64,000 nt of DNA from assembly GCF_030272615.1 (NCBI RefSeq), contig NW_026729207.1, forward strand, positions 80,803 to 144,802, read 5' to 3'. The notes under the pieces were generated by a model. The model saw only the letters and a list, made by a program, of their open reading frames with translations. It did no database searches and was not told where the DNA came from. The stretch's first letter is position 1. Every line of letters begins with the position of its first letter. This DNA is from Cryptomeria japonica (taxonomy: Eukaryota > Streptophyta > Pinopsida > Cupressales > Cupressaceae). This document shows, piece by piece, positions 37,713 through 50,789 of this stretch. A program made the position numbers and the translations under genes.

Positions 37713-38890
37713 GTCAACTTAATTTCTAACAATATGCATTATCCCTGATGATGTTTGGGTAGTTGTGTATTTGGTGATTCATATTATTGATGTTACTACT
37801 GATGTTGTTGATTTTAATAATGATGTTGCTTCTTACGATGATGATGTTGTTGATTTTACCATTGACGAGGAAGATGTTTTCCAGTAAAAGTTGTTAATGG
37901 TTATTGTTGTGGATGTCCACCTCTTTTGGTGTCTAATGTCTATACTCTAAGATGTTATTTTGTTACTGGAATTTTTATTATAATTGTACAACGAACAAAT
38001 CTTTTGGATGGAGATTATCAATGATGGCTGATGATTTGTTCTCATTGATCCTGACACTCTTGGTTAGGTTACTGATGTTTGCAAGAGTTTTTGCAGTTTG
38101 TTGAGACAAAATATGTAGGAAGGATTATTTAATGTCTGGCTAGAAGAACACTCTACATTCCTCCACTATTAAGAGTCTTGTCTAGGAAATTTGGACTTAA
38201 TGTTGGTGTTCTATGGATATTGTACTTATCTTTCAAGTTCTTCTTGTTGCAAATGAGGTTGTTTGTGATGGTTGTTTCCTAATAGTTTAGATGTTTTCTA
38301 GAAGTGGTTTGGATGCTTTTAAAAATGCTCCACATTTCTTTGCCTTGATGTTTTAGGTGCTATGACTTGGAGGACATAGTTATAATGTTTATGTGTTGTC
38401 TCAATTCTATTTTCAAGTGTTTGTGTGTTCTGCAAGAAAGGTTTTTAATGTTCTATCCGTGACTGTATTCCCTAACAATTTAGTGATGAAGTGTTCTATA
38501 TCCCTTTGGTTTGTGCGAGCTTTTATTGATGTGATAGTAAGAAAGCAATGTTTAAAAGTGTTGTTCGATATACTATGAATTTCCTTATGTTCTTTGCATG
38601 ATATTGGATGATTTTTTTGGTGCCACATTATGTTTAATATTGTGTTCTCGGTAACTATGGTCATTTGGTTAACTTAACTTTTTTTTCGTCTTGTACTTAT
38701 GTCTTGACGATATTTGTTAATGTTGGAGAAGGTGTTGTATTGTGTTTAGGTCTCACCCATGCCATGTGAGAGTCCATGTTGATTTTTTTTGGTTGGATGA
38801 TGTGTTTTGGGCCGACTAGTTGTGTGCTACATGGTTTATGTACATGTTACCAAGTTGTTTACCTTAGATGATGCGCAGTAGCATATATAT
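37713..38890. mobile_element. Possible solo LTR or small insert in E2
   Basis: About 1.18 kb absent from E1 (E1 equivalent junction near 14400-14412). A TGTCAAC start and AGTAGCA end at the borders would suit an LTR, but no target duplication is visible. No coding signal. Confidence 0.35.
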
Positions 38891-39084
38891 GGTTTGGAGA
38901 TGCATATAGATATGTAATAGGATGTATTTAGGTCCTCTCTATGTCTTGAATTGGATTGCAATCACCACAATTATATTTGCTGGTCGGCTTGATAGGACTT
39001 ATGCTTGTCTCTTATTTAAGCTGACCTAGTTGATGTTTTCAAAAGATGAAGATGGTATATATAGGAGATCAAATCAATGTGATG

Positions 39085-39440
39085 TATATATAGAATGCGT
39101 GAGCAACCCAATAATAATTAACCAATTCTATTGTGACACAGGTGACACTTGGTCTTCTTGCAAGGCTCAAGTAGATCAAAGTCCTTCACTAAACTCAGCT
39201 TTGGCTTTCAATATAATTGAGATCTGATTCGAAGTTCACCTTTTCCTTCGTAATATAGAATAAAATAATATCAAGGGCACAACAGCAACAAAAGATGGAA
39301 TCACATTGTCGTGCAGCTAAAGCAGATCTTGCATGGGGATAACAATGGAGAATATAGATTTGGTAACTGAGTCAGGGGTGCAAGCCGCTTGTAATGCCCA
39401 AAACGTATAGGGTCGCACCTTTGGAAATTTGATTCCCTCA
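39085..39440 (+). pseudogene. Polygalacturonase pseudogene PG-C, last two exons
   Basis: Exon 7 remnant begins mid-exon at the E2 junction and reads CVSNPIIINQFYCDTGDTWSSCKAQ up to a normal GTAGA donor near 39170. The last-exon remnant (about 39255-39440) matches PG-A 1480-1690 in DNA but carries stops (TAA in place of CAA after SCS; TAG in the QNVQG region) and small indels. Upstream exons 1-6 are absent and replaced by E2. Confidence 0.85.
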
Positions 39441-41096
39441 CGTTTCCAATTGATATATCAGAGCTATGATTAAGCTATCTCTAATAAAATAACCTGTTTC
39501 AGAAATTCCTGGAAAATAATATAATCTTGAGAACAGTAAGTAATTATCAAGTTGAAACTCAGCTGATGGAATTTTTCTTATCATTTCTTTTCCAAACAAA
39601 ATCGAAACGGGAATGTACCAAAAATTTTTAGTTAAAATTAAATGTTCGAGTACACTCATTTCCATGGCAAATCCTAATTTAAAAATAATTAGATTTATTT
39701 AGAAATTATTTTCACCTTATTAAAAAATTCTCCTAAGAGAATTATTGATTGACATATAAAAACAAGACAACTCTTTTGGTGAAGCAAGCATTCCCTGTAA
39801 AAATTAAAAGAATTGGGTTTAACAATTGCTTCGCAGGGGCAAAGAAACTGTTTAGTTGGGAATAATTGTCTTGATTTGATTGATCAGTCAAACTCTGTGG
39901 ATTAGAAACATTCTTGAAATATAATATCCATCGTCAACATCAATGGTGGTCTCTCATTACATCAAATAGTTACAGTTTTTAATATTTGGCTATCTATATT
40001 ACATCATGGACAACAATAGACCACTAAAGATTTATTTTATGAGGTTGTTAGGATGCCTATACTTGGTGCAATAAATTCTAATATAGGCCATTGGCTACTC
40101 AATCTTGGTTTGTTGAGATCAGCAGTTCTGGTTTAAGATTAAGGCTATTAATTAACTTTGAATTTATTTACGATAAATATGTTATGTAATGTAATGGAAG
40201 TATTATGGTATATACTTGACCTACAAAGTGCTTTAGTAGGTGGTTTATTCAAAAATTATCTATAGTATGAAAATTAAATTTATATTATGTGTTAATTTAC
40301 TTCATTGCAGTTCAATAGCTGACTAAAACCACATATCCATTGTTCAATTGTATTCCTTTCCATTTGTTCTTTATGTATTTCCTTTCTTTACTTTATGTTT
40401 ATGTTACTATGTTCCTAGTTAATGTGTATGATATAACGACACCTCAAGTTGTGCATGTGACACAAGTGAATATATGTCGTATTATTAATGTCACTTCCTC
40501 ATACTTTGTGACATTTAAATTTGAAACTATGTGATTATACAATGTATGTTATGATCTCTCAATAATTAACATAGTTTCTTTTATTATTTCTTACATCTAG
40601 TTTATACCTATAATATACTTGCATTTCTTTTTTTAACCTTTTTTCTTCCAACTTGGTTTGTCTAGTTTCCTTAGGTTATCTTTTTCTTCCATAACCTTTC
40701 CTCTTTTATCATGTTACCTCTTTCTTTGAATTTCATGCTTATCCTCATGATTGTCCCTCTATCTTTGACTATTGCATATTTTAAATTGATATGATATTGA
40801 TATATCACTCAAGGCATTTCATTGATCTTACATTAATATATTATGTTTCTACAATCACTTATTGAACTTTACTCTTTAGTGTGTATATAGTCCTACATTT
40901 CCATTCCATGCTTTTAAATATTGCATATTGAGCCTTCATTAACATATCATAATTTCAAAGCTCCAAAATTTAATTGCAAGTAGTATTCCTTCCCTCCTCA
41001 CATATTATACTCATATATGCCACATCCATTTCATGAAGGACATCATATTTGATCTATATAATAAACCTTCAATAATAAAGCAAAACAACTATTCAT
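39441..41096. other. PG-C 3' flank, uninterrupted
   Basis: Homologous to 1691-2007 joined to 27642-28915. It reads continuously through the Copia-1 insertion site (ACATTCTTGAAATATAA at about 39901-39917) and so shows the pre-insertion state. Homology ends near 41065, followed by R3b. Confidence 0.8.
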
Positions 41097-42288
41097 TTTT
41101 TTACTTACTATTTGTTGAAGTTAATAACTATTCATTCATAGGTATACTTGGGCACTCCTATCCATACAAGATAGTTATTAGTCCAATTCTAGACAACATC
41201 TAAGCATACGGGTTAGGTATTTGTATATTTGTGATAGAATCCACACAATTGAGATATGGCACCTATCTTCCTTAAGCATGGGATAAGTATGTGCTCTTGC
41301 TAGAGTATTATGACTCATTGGAACCATTTGAGTCCTAATTTCCATCCTTAAAGACTATACTTCCCATCGGAAGTGGATCAAGGTCATCATCCTTAGAGGA
41401 ATTAATCATATATACAAGCTTGAAACCCACCTCAAAATTCTCCCTATGGCCTTGGCGATTCAAGTGATCCTTCCTAATCCTCCTTAGTATGAATATATTT
41501 TATTCTATTATTATGTTAATAGTTGAACCCCCTCACTCAATTATTATCTTGAGTTACTATTCATTATCATGATTACCCCTCTAAAATCACATCTTTGATT
41601 GCCTGCGTACTAGGGACATAGGCTATCCCTAAATTGCCTACATACATTGCTTCTAAATTGGATCAAGAACTATTTAGTTCTACCTTCTAACTAAATTTGA
41701 TGTAAACTATATAGTACGTAGTCAACCCTTTCTAAATTCATTATCCCAGACAATTCGTTTGTGGTCACTACACACCTTGGCAAGCTCATAAAGTAAAAAG
41801 GGTAAATATTGGCCCCTTTCATGTTTACCTAATTCCAGTAGGTCCTAATCCTATAATCATGTCACTCTTATCCTATGTGTCAAGATTAAAAAATAATAAA
41901 ATCCAACTAAAATAATTAATTTCAATAATCACATTAGGTTTATTAAAATTTATCTTATTAGGTTTTCAATCTATTTAGAATTTCTGACCCCTTGGATCTT
42001 CACTTCACAATGTCCCTTATTACTCACTAGTGATTTATAGGAATGATTTCATTGATGTCGTTGTTCCAACTTTATTAGGTGATTTCATAGAGTTTATTCT
42101 ATTTTTATTTTTATTTTATATTTAAGTTTTAAATTTATTTTTAATTATTTATGTTTTTTTACAAAATTACAAGTAATAATTAAAGTTATTAGAGTTAATT
42201 TAATTTATAATTATTTATCTTATTAAAATTTTAATTTTTTTAAGAACAGATATATTTTAATTTTTTTTAATTATATAATACATTTAAT

Positions 42289-42291
<3 letters not shown>

Positions 42292-42345
<54 letters not shown>
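42292..42345. repeat. (CT)n microsatellite in R3b
   Basis: Pure TC/CT run homologous in position to the one at 19384-19450. Confidence 0.97.
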
Positions 42346-42347
<2 letters not shown>

Positions 42348-43019
42348 ATTCCTATCCTTATCTTTCCATATCTATACCTCTCCCTCTCTCTCCTCTCTAT
42401 GTTACTCCCTCTTTCTATATCTCTTTATTACTATATCCTATATCTATTTATCTCTCTAAATCTTGTTCACACACTCCTTGTTACTTCTCCCCATATCTAT
42501 CTCAATTTATCTCTCACACTTTCACACACATTCCTTGTGTCTCCCTCTCTATCTCCGTCTCTATCTTTATCTCTATCTCTCCTCCCTCTCTCTTCTCTCT
42601 ATTACCTCCTTTATCTCTCTCTAGATCCCTTTTTCTCTATCTTCCCATATCTTCCTCTCCCTCTATATCTATATCTTATTATCTCTATCTTTCCTTTTTA
42701 ACTCATGTTTGGATCCCTATAACTAGATGGGTAGTTCATTTTAAGCTATCACTTCTTGATTGAGACCTGAGTTGCACAAACAACATCCATTTTTAAATGG
42801 CCTAGCAAATTGAACTTTACTGAACAAATGTTAGTAAAATACAACATATTTTTCCCTAATTGACCTTTCACACCAAAGTGTGATTGCTAGTTTATTATAA
42901 AAGATCTCTTTTTTTAAATTAATATAATTTAAGAAATTAATTCTATAGTCTTCATTCTTCTCCCCAATTTTAAACCATTGATTTCAATAAGTAGCTGGTT
43001 CACTTCATATAGGGAATGC

Positions 43020-44055
43020 TTTGACATAATAATTATAATATAATAAAAAAATTATAGTGAAAATATATATATTTTTCTTAAAATCATAATCCTAAATTAA
43101 TTTAAAAAACTTATATAATTATAATTATAATATTTAAATTAATCTCAAATATAATATCTTATTTATAGTATAATATTAAATTTTTGTATATTTATGTAAT
43201 ATTAATTATTCAGTTTTAATAAAATAACTATTAATAATTATAAAAGTGAAAATAGACATTTGTTTTATAACTTAATGAAAAATATTAAAATTTACAACTA
43301 AAAGTTATAAAATTATTTTTTGTATATTAAAATGATTAAAAAATTTATGATTTTCAAAATGTATTAAAAAATAGAATGATTTCAAAAATATATAAAATAT
43401 AATTATAAAGATTGCATATAATAATTAGGTTTATTTTTTAATACAAATATTTGTATTTAATTTTTAATTTAATTTCATTTAAACTAAATGAAATCCTTAT
43501 AATTGGTTATATTACCTATATTTTGAGATAAAAAATAATTATTAAAATTGATATGTTTATTTAAAAAATATTTTATTTACAATATTATAAATGATAGAAA
43601 ATGAAAAAAATATTTAAAATAGACAATTTAGTTTTCAAAATACAAAGAAATCCAAAAAAAACCTAAAAAATCTATCATACCTAAAAATTTGCTCCTATAA
43701 CACCAAATTTTTTAAGTAAATCATAATGTAGATAAATAGTTTTTATAATATCTTAAATTTAAAAATATAAATCTTAACTTTACAGAAACCAATTTTTTTA
43801 AAGAAAAAATAATAATCACTTTTGATTGGTGCAAACTAATTGAACAATGCAGTTTCACTGAATGCAATATATTGCCTATGGCAAGTACTAATAATATATA
43901 ATCTAAAATTAATAGTTAATAATTAAGTTTAAGATAAAATTTATTATTATAATTATAATTATATATGTTTTCTAATTAAATTATGAATATATTCTTATTA
44001 AAAATGTATGTTTTCACTATAGTTTTTAATATTATATTATAATTGTTAATATTAA
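43020..44055. repeat. Imperfect inverted repeat at the R3b right end
   Basis: About 120 bp at 43025-43145 read as the reverse complement of about 43930-44055 (for example ATTATAGTGAAAA against TTTTCACTATAG, with the flanking TATAATTATAATTATA). The left arm lies in the stretch R3a lacks. This suggests a fold-back/MITE-like element or an inverted re-insertion of the R3 end. AT-richness weakens the case. Confidence 0.5.
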
Positions 44056-44079
44056 TTTATTGAAGTGAGACTTGTAGTT

Positions 44080-45768
44080 TTTTGTTATGGGAAAATGGGT
44101 TTTTAGGGGACCCAAAACCCCTTACAATAGGTTTTGAAGGGACTCGAAACCCTCAGATTTAACTAGGATTTGGAACCCACAAAACAACGCTGCCACAAAA
44201 ATCAAACCATGAAAAACAAACCACAAAACAGTTGAGCAGACAAAAGCCAGCCAAACACCAGCAGTGCAATAGGCAAAAAGAGCCAGCCAGACACTTAAGA
44301 TATGATCAAGACAAAAAATGCTAGCCACACTGAAAAGGCTACAACCTTAACCTTAAGAAATAACAGGGAAGCTCCCAACTCTCTTAACCTGAGACAAAGA
44401 CTCCAGACACCAAAAAACTAGCCTAGCCCATAACCAAAAACAACCACTGTCTAAACTGGCCCCTTGAAAACTATCAGCTTCCAGCCAGAAAAGATTAAAC
44501 ATAAAAGACAAAACATGTTGAAAAGAAACAAGAGGATTTTGAAAGGCTTCCCTAACCTTAGACTTGGTTTTTGAGATGGTTCCAAGAACCACAAAAAGGG
44601 GTTTTGAAGTGTCTCCCTCAACCACCTTGGATTGAAATAGAGGCCTTAAAATAATAGCATCCAAGCAAACAAACAACACCAAAAAATCTAGCTCTATAGG
44701 AGAAGAAAGAAGAGAGCTTGAAAGCATGGATCTATTAACCAGAAAATCACCCACCTCAAGAAAAACTAGGCTCCCATAGCTTGAAGAGATGGGTTTAGCC
44801 TTGGTGCTCATAACCAGTAGGGTGAAGCCAGCAAGAAGAACAACTTCCAACTGCAGAATAAAGTCCAACAACTTAAGAAAAAATCCATTTTGCTTAGCTG
44901 GAGCAAAGGGTTTTGGCAAGCCCCCATAACCTAAAGATCCAAGAGAAAGATCTCCTCTATAACCCCAATAGTCCATAAAAAGGACAACACCAACCATCTA
45001 CCAACACCACCCAACCTCCATGGTAGCACTCAACTCCACCTCTATAGGAGAGAAGTTGTCTCTAGCACTGTCCTTCTTCGCCTTTGAATAAGGAAGGGCC
45101 ACCTCAATAAGGCAAGCTGGAGAAAACCCAGGAATCATAGAGAGGGCGTACCAACAAAATATACAAACAAAAGAAAGACTAGTTTTAAGAGGAAAGCCCC
45201 TCAATAGATCTTTAGCAAAGATTGAGGGAGCAGAAAACACTCCCACCCCTGAGGGTCTTGAGCTAGAGTTCCAGAAAGAACATCTCCTCCTTGGTAGAAA
45301 AAACAGCAGTAGCGAGCAAAAAAACCCCAAGGCCCAAAACATTAGAAACCCAAACCTCAACAAGGAGGAGAGAACAAGCATAGAAAGGCGATTTCCCAGC
45401 CTCAAGATCATCCTGTGATACTTTATTGTAGGGAACCCTAGAAATACCATGGGGAGCCATCATCACCATAGTCCACCAAATGGCCAAACAATTTCTGGTC
45501 GATGATAGGAAAAGCATGGCGAAAAAATACCATTGCTCCCAAACCCTCGTAGTATCCTCTCTGGTCTGAAACTCCCACTCACTCTGCCAAGGCACTGAGT
45601 AGGGAAAGGGGGAAAGGGATGACAATAGGATCGTGAAGGAACCCACGACATCTTGCCCACCATCTGGGTCACCTTCGTCTTCCTACCCTGCAGCATCTCT
45701 CGCAACCCTAGCCACGCCTGCCCCTTGCGCGTTCTCCATTTCTCTAGTATTGTTATCAATAAAGTCTT
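44080..45768 (-). mobile_element. Non-LTR retroelement insert (minus strand), non-autonomous or truncated
   Basis: About 1.69 kb flanked by near-perfect 18-bp direct repeats: GAAGTGAGACTTGTAGTT (44062-44079) and GAAGTTAGAGTTGTAGTT (45769-45786), 16 of 18 identical. On the minus strand it starts GC-rich near 45760 (ATGGAGAACGCGCAAGGGGC) and ends in a short A run beside the left repeat. Open frames of 98, 127, 150 and 214 residues occur on the minus strand, but none shows endonuclease or RT motifs. Variable-length long target duplications favour target-primed insertion over LTR integration. Confidence 0.55.
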
Positions 45769-46049
45769 GAAGTTAGAGTTGTAGTTAATATTATAGATAT
45801 ATAACTAAAAATATAATTTTGAAATAACAATAATTTAAAATTATAATAATTAAGAATTGCAACAAATATTTTTATTACAATACTATAAAGGTAAGTACTC
45901 ACCACTATGTGGCAATTGTTATACTTGTAATTATATCATATTTTAATTAAGTTATCATTATAATTTTTAGAAAAATATATCATCCCTATAATATTAATAT
46001 TGTTTTATAATATAATTATTTATATTATTTTGTTGAAGTAAAAGTTATA
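45769..46049. repeat. AT-rich target repeat unit
   Basis: Sequence starting TTGAAGTTAGAGTTGTAGTTAATATT and ending TTGTTGAAGTAAAAGTTATA. Its interior (ATTATAATAATTAA, TATTTTTATTACAAT, CACTATGTG) recurs at 51703-51845. Each unit boundary is occupied by a non-LTR insert. Confidence 0.55.
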
Positions 46050-49000
46050 GCTAGTCTATTAGGGTTTTATGTTTTTTCCATTGTCTTCTAACTTTTTGTA
46101 TTTTCCTTGTGTCATACCACAAACAGTGGAGAACATTTTAGGTTTAAAAATGGCCACGAGTAGCTCCAAGCTAGCAGTTATTGCTTTTGCATTTGGCATG
46201 AATGGTTCCACCAAAAAAGTAAGCACAAAGATTTGTTTCCTGAAAGTTTTTTAATGAGGTATGACTTTTGATAATTCCTTTGATGTGGTTTTACCTACTC
46301 GAGAATTTGATTATGAATGTCAATAGTTAGATCAATTTATGCTTATTGGTTATTTAATTTGGAGAGTCCCCCTGAAAACATTCTTTAGGATTGAGCTACC
46401 AAGGCATGGGCCCCTTATGGGATCCACCTTGCTGGTGTTCAAAACCTTACCAAAGGCATTTTTTGTTTTGTATTGTGTTGTTTTGTTTTTTGGAGGTTAA
46501 TCATGTCTAAATTATTTTTAAGAATGGTCAATGGTATGCTCGGTCACGCTTACTTTTTTTTCAACCTTGGTCTTGAGACTTCTTTGTTTGTGATAATAAG
46601 AAACTTTAGGTCCTAGTTTAGGTGGAGTTTACAGGTTTTTCGTCACCTTGTTGACACTTTCTTTCTTCCATTCTTGCATCTCTTGGGAGGATGGTTTGTG
46701 TCAAACAAGATTGGTTCTATCATGCTCAACCCCAGAAAAAGGGTGTGTATTGAAATAGATTTGGCTCATGATATAAAGGGCACAATTGATATTTATATAG
46801 GAATCCTTCATCACACTCAAGTGTTCTTTATTGAATCTTCCTAATGCATGGTTTCATTGTCAATTTATTGAGGACAAGGTTTAGGACTACCTCCTGACTT
46901 CTTTAATAGCTAAAACCCATCACAATGTTGTATATCCTTCGAGTGCTTCTTTAAAGGTGACCAAAGAAAAATAAAAAAGGATGATGATGATTCTTAAGGG
47001 CAAGGCCACCTCATCTATAGTTTTGGCAGCCAAGCCATAAGAACCTATGGTTTCTAATCTAGTACCTTCAGTTTAGGGAAATATATTATTACCACCAAAA
47101 CTATTGAGGCTCCACTTTGTCAACCTATGGTTCAAACTCATCAACTAGCCTTAGTGCTTTCAAATAAAGCTAATTGATTATATCATTCTCGTAGCCCATC
47201 TAAGAGTATGGAGGAAGATGAGATCATTCAAGAGAAACAATGGGGTGGGTTGCCTAGGTTTCAACCAACCTCCACCTTCTTACAGAACTAATTATCTTCC
47301 TTTGAGGATGATGATGGTTTGTAATAATATAGAACAAGATTTTTCTCTCATGGAATGTAAGATGTTTCACTGACCTTGCCAAGAAGTATTCTATGTGGGA
47401 TATTTTAAAAATTATCTTGGTATTGATGTGATATCTTTAGGAAATCAAAATTTCTTCTTTCATACTTTCAGCTACATGTTGGCTTATTTGGCTAGCTAGT
47501 TTGGCTTTCGCTTCCAATCATGAGACTACTCATGGAGGTGTTGTTACTCTTCTTACTCCATGGTGGTATTCATATATTATCGACCATGGATATAATCCTA
47601 TCCATCAGCTGGTTGAGATCCCCATGTCAATCAAAAATCATTATTTTAGGATAATTAATGTTTATGTTGCCAATGATGTTGCTGAAATATCTACCCTTTG
47701 ACAATTTATCATGGATTCAATGGCCCCCAATGCTTGGGCTAGGTGTAGGGATTATAATATGTTGAGGTGGAATTTGAAAAGGAAGGCTTAGTGTATTTTT
47801 GTTTGATAGTTGATGAATCAGAGGTGTGTCTTTACATGCATAATAAATTTGGGCTTTATGATTCCAATTCTTATCACAAAAATCCTCAAATTTTATGGCA
47901 TGTGTGGAGAAATTTTTGAGTCGAAAATGATAGTCCTTAAATGACTTGATCATGCCATGTTTATGGCTCATTGTTCTTTTCATTTGAATCTTGTCAAGAT
48001 CTTCCTATTGTACCTCTCCTCGAGGTTACTCTATCTGACTACTACCCAAATAAGTTCAGCATAGAATGGTTTGTGACACCAGTTCAAGCCTCCAAAACAC
48101 AATTTTCCTTGAATACCACTTAGATGAGTCACAAGAACACATTGACTCACAAGAAATGGGTTTGGAATCTTGATTTTTATCCCACTCAATAGCCTAGGTG
48201 GATTGCATGGTGGAACAATGATATTCAACACAAATAATGCTTTCTTAACAATTATGGGTGACAAATTTCTATTTTTCATTGATGATCCTACAAGGCTAAC
48301 ACCTTGAATCTCCAACATGCCACTAAAGATCTCTCAGTTGATCCAATGTTGCTAACCTTGGAAGCCTAATTAGCCAAAATTTGGTAGCAAAAGAAAATTT
48401 GTTGATGCTCATGCCACTAGAGGTGCCTAGATCATAGCCAAACCTCACTAGTTAAAAGTGAGAGATTGAACTTGTAAAGGGTTTTTTTTGGCTCATTAAT
48501 CTTGTCATTCTTTTTTAGACAAAAAAATCAAAGAAGACTAGTTGGTTCTCTTTGAGTTAATACACATTCTCTAGGATTTTGTACACCATTATGAGAAAGT
48601 TTCACAATGCATGAAGCTTCTCTTAAGAAAGATAGGGCTCTCTAGGATTGTCTCAAAGTTGTGCCATGTCAGTTCTCTAGGGCCTAGTTCAACTTCTATA
48701 AGAAATTTCTCACCCTATAGGATTCAAAGGAGGCTATCAGTTCCATGGTAGATGACCCTTGGTTGTGTTTTTTTCCCATGTGAGTTTTACAAGGCCCTTT
48801 GATCATGTCTTGGTTCCAATTTATATAAGGTCTATTTGGAGGCTTCTCATAACTAGTCATTAGGAAAGTTAATTAGAAAAGGCAATATTAAATTTATACC
48901 TAAATGTAGTGACCCATAAGATATTTGTAACTAGCAGCAATTCACCCTCCTTGACATCTCTTAAAAGATCATGTGTAGCCAATGCCTTATCTCTAAAAAT

Positions 49001-50491
49001 ATGATGTCTAGTTCCTCAAGTTGTTTGCTAAGAGTATATAGTTTTTATCAAAAATAGATTTATTGTGGATAATATTATTGTTGTCTTTGAAGGTATGGAA
49101 TGGGATCACCACACTAAGCCAACTTCCATCTTGATTAAAATTTATTTTTCTAAAGCCAATGATTGTCTTTAGAGACCTTTGATTCTAGCTATATTGAGAG
49201 CCCTTAGCTTTGGATCTTGTTTCATTCAGTATGTGCAAATGATTTTTAGAGATGCTTCTGCTTGCATCACCATCAAAGTTTGCTAGTATTTTGTGTTTGG
49301 GCTCCACTAATCCATCTACCAAGGGCATCCACTTGCTCCCTCTCTTTATGTTCTTCATATTGAAGGGTTCAGTTATATATTGACAAACTTTATCTCTATT
49401 GGGAGAGTTCGAGGAATTGCCCTACTCGAATCTTCTACTCAATTGGTTAATGATCATTTTGCAGATTATTATTTTCTCACTCTCATTGAGGATGAGAAAA
49501 ATGTTAAAAGGGTTCTTTAGTGGATCAGTGGTATAAAATATAGTGTTATCACTAGTCCTTCCTTCCCATGCCATCTTAGCTTTATTGGTATGGGTAGAAG
49601 TGAATTGGACATTGGAAATGTTTCACTTTTTGCGCATTCCCTTTTCTTTCCAAGCATCTCTGGTTAATCTTTGAAATGTTGTTCTTGTCAAAATTGAGAA
49701 GAATCTCTCCTATTGGATTAATAAGCCTCTATCCCTTGCTAGTAAACTCTAGCTTTGTTTTAAAACATTGGTGGCCACCCATGTGTATTATTCTTCCTGT
49801 TGCGGTCCTTCCAATGCCTCGCATATGAAACTTGAAAAGATTCTTCATGATTTTCTTAGGCCTCTTACAAGGACTACAAGGGATTTCACCATTTGGCTAG
49901 GGTTTTTTGTTTTCCCCCGCATGATTTTAGTGGGTTTGGTCTCATCTCTATGCGAAGACAAGGCTTAGTCCTTTGTTCTAAATGGATTGTCTAAGCCATT
50001 TCTAGGAGTGAGGCCTAGAGGATTCTTCTCAGACATTTTATTTGTTCTAGCTTCCTAGCTCATAGGTTATCCTAGAAGGGATTGGATTTTAGACCCTTCT
50101 TGTTATGCCAACACCTATTCAAATAGAAGGCACTTTCATTTACAAAAGTATATGTTGTGCCTAGGAAGTCGTCAAGCCTTGGCTTTGGTGGGCTAGCTCT
50201 GTCTTTCAAAATGAATCATCTTTTAATCATCATTACCTTCGATGGTCTCCTCTCATTCATGTACACTAGGGCCTCCCCCTAGTTTGCTTTCCCTAGGTCA
50301 ATTTATTCTACTTGGGCTTCACTCTTATGCTTGTTATTTTGTTTAGTTGTTTCTTTTCTTTTAAGGCTTTTCCCATGTGACTCTATAACTACTTTTTGAG
50401 CTCTACTCATATGACATGTCCCTCTCTATTTTTTAGATATGAATATTATAATTTTAATCTAATATAGATACTCACATACTATTGATAAAAA
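46050..50491 (+). mobile_element. LINE-A: full-length but decayed LINE
   Basis: Flanked by 11-bp repeats TAAAAGTTATA (46039-46049 and 50492-50502) with a short A-rich 3' end. ORF1 remnant starts at about 46150 (MATSSSKLAVIAFAFGMNGSTKK). The ORF2 endonuclease is readable: start near 47340; GGVVTLLTPWWYSYIIDHG and HYFRIINVYVAND at 47535-47690; a GDFN-like site near 47745. RT remnants follow at about 48650-49640, including a WRPIS-like region, FIVDN-like sequence, a PLAPSLYVLHIEGFSY-like segment at about 49325-49370 and FADYYFLTLIEDE near 49460. Stops and frameshifts throughout. L1-like organisation; dead. Confidence 0.8.
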
Positions 50492-50546
50492 TAAAAGTTA
50501 TAATTAATATTACATAAATATAATTAATACAATATAATTTTAAAAT

Positions 50547-50770
50547 AACATCGATTTTTGTGGGAGTCCATTATTTCATAGGTAAGTTGTTATATCTTGA
50601 AATAGTTTGTTTTATTGATACCCAGTTTGCATTTAGATAATCTAAGATGATGAATACACAAGCATTCCAAAGCCATTCATGTCCTAAAAGGGTGTTATTA
50701 CCTCACAAAGATTCATGACTTGTGATGCAGATTAAATTATGTGTCATGTGGTTCTCATGAGTTGTGATGT
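50547..50770 (+). promoter_or_regulatory. Duplicated piece of the PG-D promoter region
   Basis: Matches 52270-52470 closely (GGGAGTCCATTATTT, GTTATATCTTGAAATAG, AATACACAAGCATTCCAAAGCC) but without the transcribed part or a gene. It contains the end of one tandem-repeat unit. Part of a local duplication that also copied the LINE-A 3' end. Confidence 0.75.
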
Positions 50771-50789
50771 AGATTAAATTACTTTTTTC

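Larger units (their letters stand above)
30060..39083. repeat. Repeat block E, copy 2 (E2), carrying two inserts
   Basis: Colinear with E1 (10888-14600) but interrupted at about 33450-37455 and about 37713-38890 by sequences E1 lacks. It ends where PG-C exon sequence starts at about 39085, while E1 continues into unrelated DNA. Confidence 0.75.
41097..44079. repeat. Dispersed repeat R3, copy 2 (R3b)
   Basis: Second copy of 17014-20431. It lacks the R3a segment 18010-19100 and has an extra AT-rich stretch (42730-43400). It ends TTGAAGTGAGACTTGTAGTT, the left target duplication of the next insert. Confidence 0.75.

Noticed and set aside
42399..42701. 100-residue open frame
   Set aside because: Same low-complexity CT-rich tract in R3b.
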